A stretch of DNA of 64,000 nucleotides, taken from assembly GCA_024235915.1 (NCBI GenBank), contig JACKLO010000011.1:310001-374000 (forward strand), read 5' to 3'. The translations under genes and the position numbers were made by a program. Below, one piece after another: positions 59,364-64,000 of this stretch. Below the pieces are notes generated by a model. The model was not told the origin of the DNA, did not search any database, and saw only the letters and a program-made list of their open reading frames with translations. Positions within the stretch are counted from its first letter, which is position 1. Each line of letters begins with the position of its first letter. This DNA comes from Burkholderiaceae bacterium. Its GTDB lineage: Bacteria > Pseudomonadota > Gammaproteobacteria > Burkholderiales > Burkholderiaceae_C.

Positions 59364-60269
59364 ATGAAAAACACCCTGGCCTTGATGAAGCGCGAATGGC
59401 TGCAACACCGCTTCGCCTGGACGCTGATGGCGGTGCTGCCCACCGTGCTGGCGCTGCTGCTGCTGAGCTTCGGCGAGGTGCACATCAGCGCCGAAGAGCG
59501 CGGCTCGCACCTGCCGGTGGCACTGGCCGCCGCCAGTGTGATGGGCGGCATGGGCCTGCACATGCTGATCCTGTGGATCGTGGCCGTGATCATCGTCGCC
59601 GGGTTGGCCCGGCGCGACCACGGCGACCGCTCCATCGAGTTCTGGCTTTCGCTGCCCACCGGGCACGCGGAAAGTCTTGCCGTGCCGATGCTGGTGCATC
59701 TGCTGCTGGCGCCCATCGTCGCCCTGGGCATCGGGCTGGTGGGCGGCCTGCTGGCCTCCCTGGTGCTCGTGAGCCGGGTGGAAGGCACCGGCGCCTGGCT
59801 CAGTCTGCCCTGGGGCACGCTGCTGATGGCCGCGCTGGCCATGGTGGCGCGGCTGTCGGTGGGCCTGATGCTGGCCACGCTCTGGCTGGCCCCGCTGCTG
59901 CTGATGATGGTGGCGCTGACCGCCTGGCTCGGCCGTTGGGGGCTGGTGGTGATGTCGCTGGGCCTGGGCCTGGGCAGCGTGGTGCTGCGCGAAGCCTTCG
60001 GCATCGGCGCCCTGTCGGACTGGTTGGCCCGCATCTTCGTCCAGGCCGGCCAGGCGGTGACCAGCAGCGGCCAGGGGTCCATGGTGATGGAGACCTCCGA
60101 CGACCTGGCCGGCGGCCTGGCCCATGTACCGGTCTGGGCCTGGCAGGACACGCTGCACGCCATGGGCCAGGCGGCTTCACCGGTCGTGCTCGGCGGCTTG
60201 ATCCTGGCCGGCGCGTGTTTTGCCATGCTGGTGCAGTGGCGCCAACGCGGTGCACAGCATGGCGGATGA
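59364..60269 (+). CDS. ABC transporter membrane protein
   Basis: The 301-residue protein has about six membrane helices and no signal peptide; it is the partner permease of the ATPase 18 bp upstream. A ribosome site CGGAG lies before the ATG. No substrate clue is visible. Confidence 0.88.
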   Translation: MKNTLALMKREWLQHRFAWTLMAVLPTVLALLLLSFGEVHISAEERGSHLPVALAAASVMGGMGLHMLILWIVAVIIVAGLARRDHGDRSIEFWLSLPTGHAESLAVPMLVHLLLAPIVALGIGLVGGLLASLVLVSRVEGTGAWLSLPWGTLLMAALAMVARLSVGLMLATLWLAPLLLMMVALTAWLGRWGLVVMSLGLGLGSVVLREAFGIGALSDWLARIFVQAGQAVTSSGQGSMVMETSDDLAGGLAHVPVWAWQDTLHAMGQAASPVVLGGLILAGACFAMLVQWRQRGAQHGG

Positions 60270-60378
60270 GGCCACGACGGCCGGTTTCCGTGGCGTCCCC
60301 CGCGCCTCGAGCTCCTGAGCCTCGCGCCCCAGCGCGCCCCTAGCACTAGGGGGCTGTCGTCAGAAGATGTCAGCAGGC

Positions 60379-60407
60379 GGGCCGTCACGAACACCTTGTG
60401 ACGGCCC
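60379..60407 (+). terminator. Long hairpin after ABC transporter operon
   Basis: GGGCCGTCAC pairs perfectly with GTGACGGCCC over a 9-base loop. A second short dyad, CCCCTAG-CA-CTAGGGG, lies just before it (near 60336). No T-tract follows, so this could be either a Rho-assisted end or a binding site for the next gene. Confidence 0.5.
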
Positions 60408-60482
60408 GATACCTTGGGCGGGCACGCATCGTGCAACCTTCACGGCACGCGTCGCATGACGCACCAACTGGAGGACCGCCCG

Positions 60483-61055
60483 ATGAAGTTGTTCGCCCCT
60501 GTCCGCACCGCGATCGCCGCTGCCGCTCTGGCTTTTGGTGCCGCCCTGCCCGCCTCGGCCGCCTTCTACGTGGACGACACCACGGGCGGCCCCACCTTCA
60601 ACCGCGCCCTCGCCGGATTCAGCGACCTGTCGTCCGTCGGCACCGACGTGGCGTACGACGTCTACGCCTTCTCGGTGGCCGTCGACGGTCTCTACTCGAT
60701 CCGCAGCTTTGCAGAAGGTCTGCTGGCGGGCGAGCCCTGGGATCAGTTCCTGTTCCTCTACGCCGGCAGCTTCGACCCGACGGCGCCCCTGCTCAACGGT
60801 GTGATCGGCAACGACGACTACGACAGCACCATCGGCCGCAGCGGCTTCGATGTCGACCTCACCACCGGCACGGCCTACTACCTGGTGACCACCGGCTTCG
60901 GCAACGACGACAGCGGGCGATTCCTGAACGTCGTGCGCGGCCCGGGCGACATCCTGCCCGTGGTGCCGGAACCCGGCACCTACGCGATGCTGGCGATGGG
61001 CCTGTTCGCGGTGTCGCTGGCGGTGCGCCGCCGGGCACTGGGCCAGCCGGATTGA
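60483..61055 (+). CDS. PEP-CTERM sorted extracellular protein (paralogue 2)
   Basis: The 190-residue protein has a signal peptide (ending ALPASA), a middle domain closely like the protein at 57406 (GVIGNDD and TTGFGN are shared) and a PEP-CTERM tail (VPEPGTYAML, a hydrophobic helix, then RRRA). It is presumably processed by exosortase and delivered to the cell surface or matrix. ATG 60483 follows a GGAGG site. Confidence 0.92.
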   Translation: MKLFAPVRTAIAAAALAFGAALPASAAFYVDDTTGGPTFNRALAGFSDLSSVGTDVAYDVYAFSVAVDGLYSIRSFAEGLLAGEPWDQFLFLYAGSFDPTAPLLNGVIGNDDYDSTIGRSGFDVDLTTGTAYYLVTTGFGNDDSGRFLNVVRGPGDILPVVPEPGTYAMLAMGLFAVSLAVRRRALGQPD

Positions 61056-61089
61056 CCGTCACCACGCGCTGAGCCGCCACCCAAGAGCA

Positions 61090-61114
61090 AAAGGCCCGGC
61101 ATTGCCGGGCCTTT
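61090..61114. terminator. Bidirectional intrinsic terminator
   Basis: AAAGGCCCGGC pairs with GCCGGGCCTTT (11 bp) around the loop ATT. It serves both the PEP-CTERM gene and the convergent isocitrate lyase gene. Confidence 0.9.
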
Positions 61115-61193
61115 GTCATGCGGGGCGTTCGTAGATCGCGCCCCGAACCGAAGATCGATCAGGCCGTCGGGCCCGCAGGCCCGGGACGGACGA

Positions 61194-62510
61194 TCAATGG
61201 AACTGCTCTTCCTCGGTCGAGCCGGTCAGCGCCTTGACGCTGGACGAGCCGCCCTGGATGACGGTGGTCACGTCGTCGAAGTAGCCAGCGCCGACTTCCT
61301 GCTGGTGCGACACGAAGGTGTAGCCCAGGTCGCGCGCCTTGAATTCCGGCTCCTGCACCTGCTCCACGTAGTGCTTCATGCCTTCGCCGCGGGCGTAGTC
61401 GTGCGCGAACTTGAAGGTGTTGTACCAGTTGAGGTGGATGCCGGCGAGCGTGATGAACTGGTACTTGTAGCCCAGTGCCGAGAGCTCGTCCTGGAAGGCC
61501 GCAATGGTCTTGTCGTCCAGGTTCTTCTTCCAGTTGAAGCTGGGCGAGCAGTTGTAGCTCAGCAGCTTGCCCGGGTGGGCGGCGTGCACGGCCTGCGCGA
61601 ACTCACGGGCGAAGCCCAGGTCCGGCGTGCCGGTCTCGCACCACACCAGGTCGGCGTAGGCGGCGTAGGCCACGCCGCGGCTGATGGCCTGCTCCAGGCC
61701 GTTCTTCACGCGGTAGAAGCCTTCCTGCGTGCGCTCGCCGGTCAGGAACGGCTTGTCGTTGGCGTCATGGTCGCTGGTGATCAGGTTGGCGGCCTCGGCA
61801 TCGGTGCGCGCCAGCACGATGGTGGGCACGCCCATCACGTCGGCTGCGAAGCGCGCGGCGATCAGCTTTTCGCAGGCTTCCTGCGTCGGCACCAGCACCT
61901 TGCCGCCCATGTGGCCGCACTTCTTGACCGCGGCGAGCTGGTCCTCGAAGTGCACGCCGGCGGCGCCGCTGGCGATCATGTTCTTCATCAGCTCGAAAGC
62001 GTTGAGCACGCCGCCGAAGCCGGCTTCCGCATCCGCCACGATGGGCAGGAAGTAGTCGACGTAGTCCTTGCTGCCCGGCTCGATGCCGCGGCTCCACTGG
62101 ATCTCGTCGGCGCGCTTGAAGGTGTTGTTGATGCGGCGGACCATGGTCGGCACCGAGTCGTAGGCGTACAGCGACTGGTCGGGGTACATGGTCTCGCTGG
62201 TGTTGCCGTCGGCCGCCACCTGCCAGCCCGACAGGTACACGGCCTCCAGGCCCGCCTTGGCCTGCTGCATGGCCTGGCCCGCAGTGATGGCGCCGAAGGC
62301 ATTGACGTAGCCCTTGGCCGCGCCGCCGTTGACCAGCGACCACAGCTTCTCGGCACCACGCTTGGCCAGCGTGTGTTCGATGTTCACAGAGCCGCGCAGG
62401 CGCACGACGTCTTCGGCGCTGTAGCCGCGCTTGACGCCCTTCCAGCGCGGGTTCTCGGCCCAGTCCTTCTCGAGGGCGGCGATCTGTTGTTGGCGGGTGG
62501 CTTGCGTCAT
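61194..62510 (-). CDS. aceA: Isocitrate lyase
   Basis: AceA splits isocitrate into glyoxylate and succinate, the first step of the glyoxylate shunt needed for growth on acetate or fatty acids. The 438-residue enzyme shows the catalytic KKCGHMGGKV (near 195) with its Cys, and YPDQSLYAYDSVP. The length fits. The ATG at 62510 was chosen because upstream residues lack family similarity. Confidence 0.97.
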   Translation of the reverse strand: MTQATRQQQIAALEKDWAENPRWKGVKRGYSAEDVVRLRGSVNIEHTLAKRGAEKLWSLVNGGAAKGYVNAFGAITAGQAMQQAKAGLEAVYLSGWQVAADGNTSETMYPDQSLYAYDSVPTMVRRINNTFKRADEIQWSRGIEPGSKDYVDYFLPIVADAEAGFGGVLNAFELMKNMIASGAAGVHFEDQLAAVKKCGHMGGKVLVPTQEACEKLIAARFAADVMGVPTIVLARTDAEAANLITSDHDANDKPFLTGERTQEGFYRVKNGLEQAISRGVAYAAYADLVWCETGTPDLGFAREFAQAVHAAHPGKLLSYNCSPSFNWKKNLDDKTIAAFQDELSALGYKYQFITLAGIHLNWYNTFKFAHDYARGEGMKHYVEQVQEPEFKARDLGYTFVSHQQEVGAGYFDDVTTVIQGGSSSVKALTGSTEEEQFH

Positions 62511-63001
62511 GAAATCAGCTCCTGGGAGGTTGCGGAGAAAGCTCGAAAGCACGCCTCAAGGCTAACCGCGGGATGCTGCACTGCGCAAGACTTATGTCTT
62601 ATATAAGACAAAAGATAGAACCCATTAAAATCAACATCTTAGGTTCGGTATGCCACATTACGAAACGACAATCGATCTTCTGAAATTCGATGCTGCGGCG
62701 CAGCAGTTGCAGTTTTCATGATGCGGAATGAAGTTGTTGTCGATGAAATCCAGGCCTGCAGACGACGGCGTCTCCTGGCCCACAGGGCGGACGACGGTGT
62801 CGCAAGACATGCCTGATCACCGTCGGGCCCCGAACAGGCCTGACCGTTCCGATCTCGCACCCAGCAGCCCGGCACCGTGAGCCCCAGGGGCGGATCACAG
62901 CGAGACGCAGGCGGCAGAACGCCCGCGCACCCCGGGGCGTGCATCATCCGGTCGACGCTGATCACTTCCCGCCTCCGCCTCCGCGACCACGAGCCCTCAC
63001 C
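62511..63001. promoter_or_regulatory. aceA upstream region
   Basis: This 490-bp region between divergent aceA and the arginase-family gene holds no supported gene. A perfect palindrome, TGTCTTAT-ATAAGACA, is at 62595-62610, about 85 bp before aceA, with a partial copy (CTTATGTCTTAT) overlapping its left arm. This is a probable operator controlling aceA. The remainder is unremarkable. Confidence 0.65.
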
Positions 63002-63925
63002 ATGAGCGACTTCGCCTTCCTGTCCCAGACCAGTTTCCTGCGCGCTGCGCCCGCCGTCGACCAGCCCCTCGCCGTGGCCGGTGTGGCCTGGGACGGCTCC
63101 ACCACCAATCGGCCGGGCGCGCGCATGGCACCACGCAGCATCCGCGAGGCCAGCCACATGCTGTGCGACGGCACGCACCCCTGGTTTGGCTGCGCGCCGG
63201 GCACGCAGTTGGGCGATGCCGGGGACCTGCCCCTGCCCAACACATCGCTCGAACGCATGCGCGACGCGATCGCCGACCCGGTGGCCGCATTGATCCGCCG
63301 CCACCACATGGCCTGGCTGGGGGGCGACCACTCCATCACCCTGCCCCTGCTGCGCGCCTACCGCGCCTGGTTGGGCCGCCCGTTGGCGGTGCTGCACTTC
63401 GACGCCCACTGCGACACCTGGACCGACCACTTCGGCGAACCCAGCGGCCACGGCACCTGGGTCAGCGAGGCGGTGACCGAGGGGTTGGTGGACCCCCATT
63501 GCCTGGTGCAGGTGGGCATCCGGTCGGCCGCAGAGGCGGCGGCACGCGACTACGTCACCAAGGCAGGCGGGCGCGTCTGGACCGCGCGCGACCTGCGCGG
63601 CCGTGACGGCAGCGACGCGCTGCGTCCCGTGCTCGACGACCTGCGCGCCCGACTCGCGGCCGCAGGGCAGCCGCCGCTGTACCTGACGCTGGACATTGAC
63701 TGCCTCGACCCCGCTTTCGCCCCCGGCACCGGCACCCCGGAGCCCGGCGGCTTGAGCACCAGCCAGGTGCTGACCCTGCTCGAGGATGGTGCCGACCTGC
63801 CCTGGGTCGGGATGGACTGCGTCGAGGTCTCGCCGCCCTACGACCATGCCGAGCAGAGCAGCCAGGCTGCGGCGCACTTCGTCTGGACCTACCTCTGCGG
63901 GCGCGTGAAGGCCCTGGGCGGCTGA
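63002..63925 (+). CDS. speB: Arginase/agmatinase-family ureohydrolase
   Basis: The 307-residue protein has the manganese-binding motifs of ureohydrolases: GGDHS (about 109), FDAHCDTW (about 133) and LDIDCLDPAFAPGTGTPE (about 230). It removes urea from agmatine or a related guanidino compound; agmatinase is the most likely function, but guanidino-acid hydrolysis is possible. ATG at 63002 is used since the frame before it lacks family sequence. Confidence 0.88.
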   Translation: MSDFAFLSQTSFLRAAPAVDQPLAVAGVAWDGSTTNRPGARMAPRSIREASHMLCDGTHPWFGCAPGTQLGDAGDLPLPNTSLERMRDAIADPVAALIRRHHMAWLGGDHSITLPLLRAYRAWLGRPLAVLHFDAHCDTWTDHFGEPSGHGTWVSEAVTEGLVDPHCLVQVGIRSAAEAAARDYVTKAGGRVWTARDLRGRDGSDALRPVLDDLRARLAAAGQPPLYLTLDIDCLDPAFAPGTGTPEPGGLSTSQVLTLLEDGADLPWVGMDCVEVSPPYDHAEQSSQAAAHFVWTYLCGRVKALGG

Positions 63926-64000
63926 AGTCCGACCGATCCCACGGACGGATCGCCCCTCGCCTTGACACGCCTCAAGGACTGGCCCCGTTGCGGCCGCCAA
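63926..64000. other. Window end
   Basis: No gene is seen in the last 75 bases. Confidence 0.5.

Noticed and set aside
62639..64000. Long - strand frame opposite the arginase-family gene
   Set aside because: It is a shadow of that gene, which carries all metal-binding motifs.

Overview
This is a high-GC chromosomal segment from a betaproteobacterium, most likely order Burkholderiales in the Rubrivivax/Leptothrix/Ideonella group. Evidence for this is the tmk-holB-pilZ-tatD order, two PEP-CTERM proteins, a fused thioesterase/acetyltransferase, and c-type cytochrome genes with very many hemes. The organism was judged from gene content and order only; no database search was possible. I saw no tRNA, rRNA or CRISPR array.

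Bases 1 to about 35,520 are an accessory defence island whose left end lies outside the window. In order it holds: a type III-like restriction-modification operon on the + strand (3' part of an SNF2 helicase, a large adenine methyltransferase, a small membrane protein and a Res-type helicase-nuclease); a 2,200-residue DUF4011/DUF3320 helicase; a complete Wadjet system jetABCD on the - strand, tail-to-tail with that helicase; a tyrosine recombinase divergent from a KfrA-like coiled-coil protein; a complete type II CBASS operon (cap5, CD-NTase, cap2, cap3) with a divergent capW repressor and a clear operator; a decayed partial copy of kfrA; a winged-helix/PD-(D/E)XK-like protein divergent from an XRE regulator; and a 1.5-kb element bounded by a dif-like Xer site and a hybrid half-site, with a 374-bp direct repeat at its ends. 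The last repeat copy stops exactly at the ccmI stop codon, which marks the junction with ordinary chromosome.

Bases 35,521-48,120 (- strand) look like one electron-transfer locus. An atypical OmpR-type regulator is followed by a b-type-like membrane protein, a 24-heme-motif c-type cytochrome, a 34-heme-motif cytochrome with internal 480-bp tandem repeats, an outer-membrane beta-barrel protein, and the heme-ligation genes ccmF, ccmH and ccmI, with ccmG absent. This organisation suggests a porin-cytochrome conduit across the cell envelope together with its own cytochrome c maturation genes. I regard this locus and the Xer element as the most novel parts of the window.

Bases 48,190-64,000 are mostly core genes: a small unknown protein, an ankyrin protein, tatD, pilZ, holB, tmk, mltG, ygfZ, a DUF4936 protein, a thioesterase-GNAT fusion, an HSL-type esterase, an iron-dependent alcohol dehydrogenase, two PEP-CTERM paralogues flanking a GntR-ABC transporter operon, isocitrate lyase with an upstream palindrome, and an arginase/agmatinase-family enzyme.
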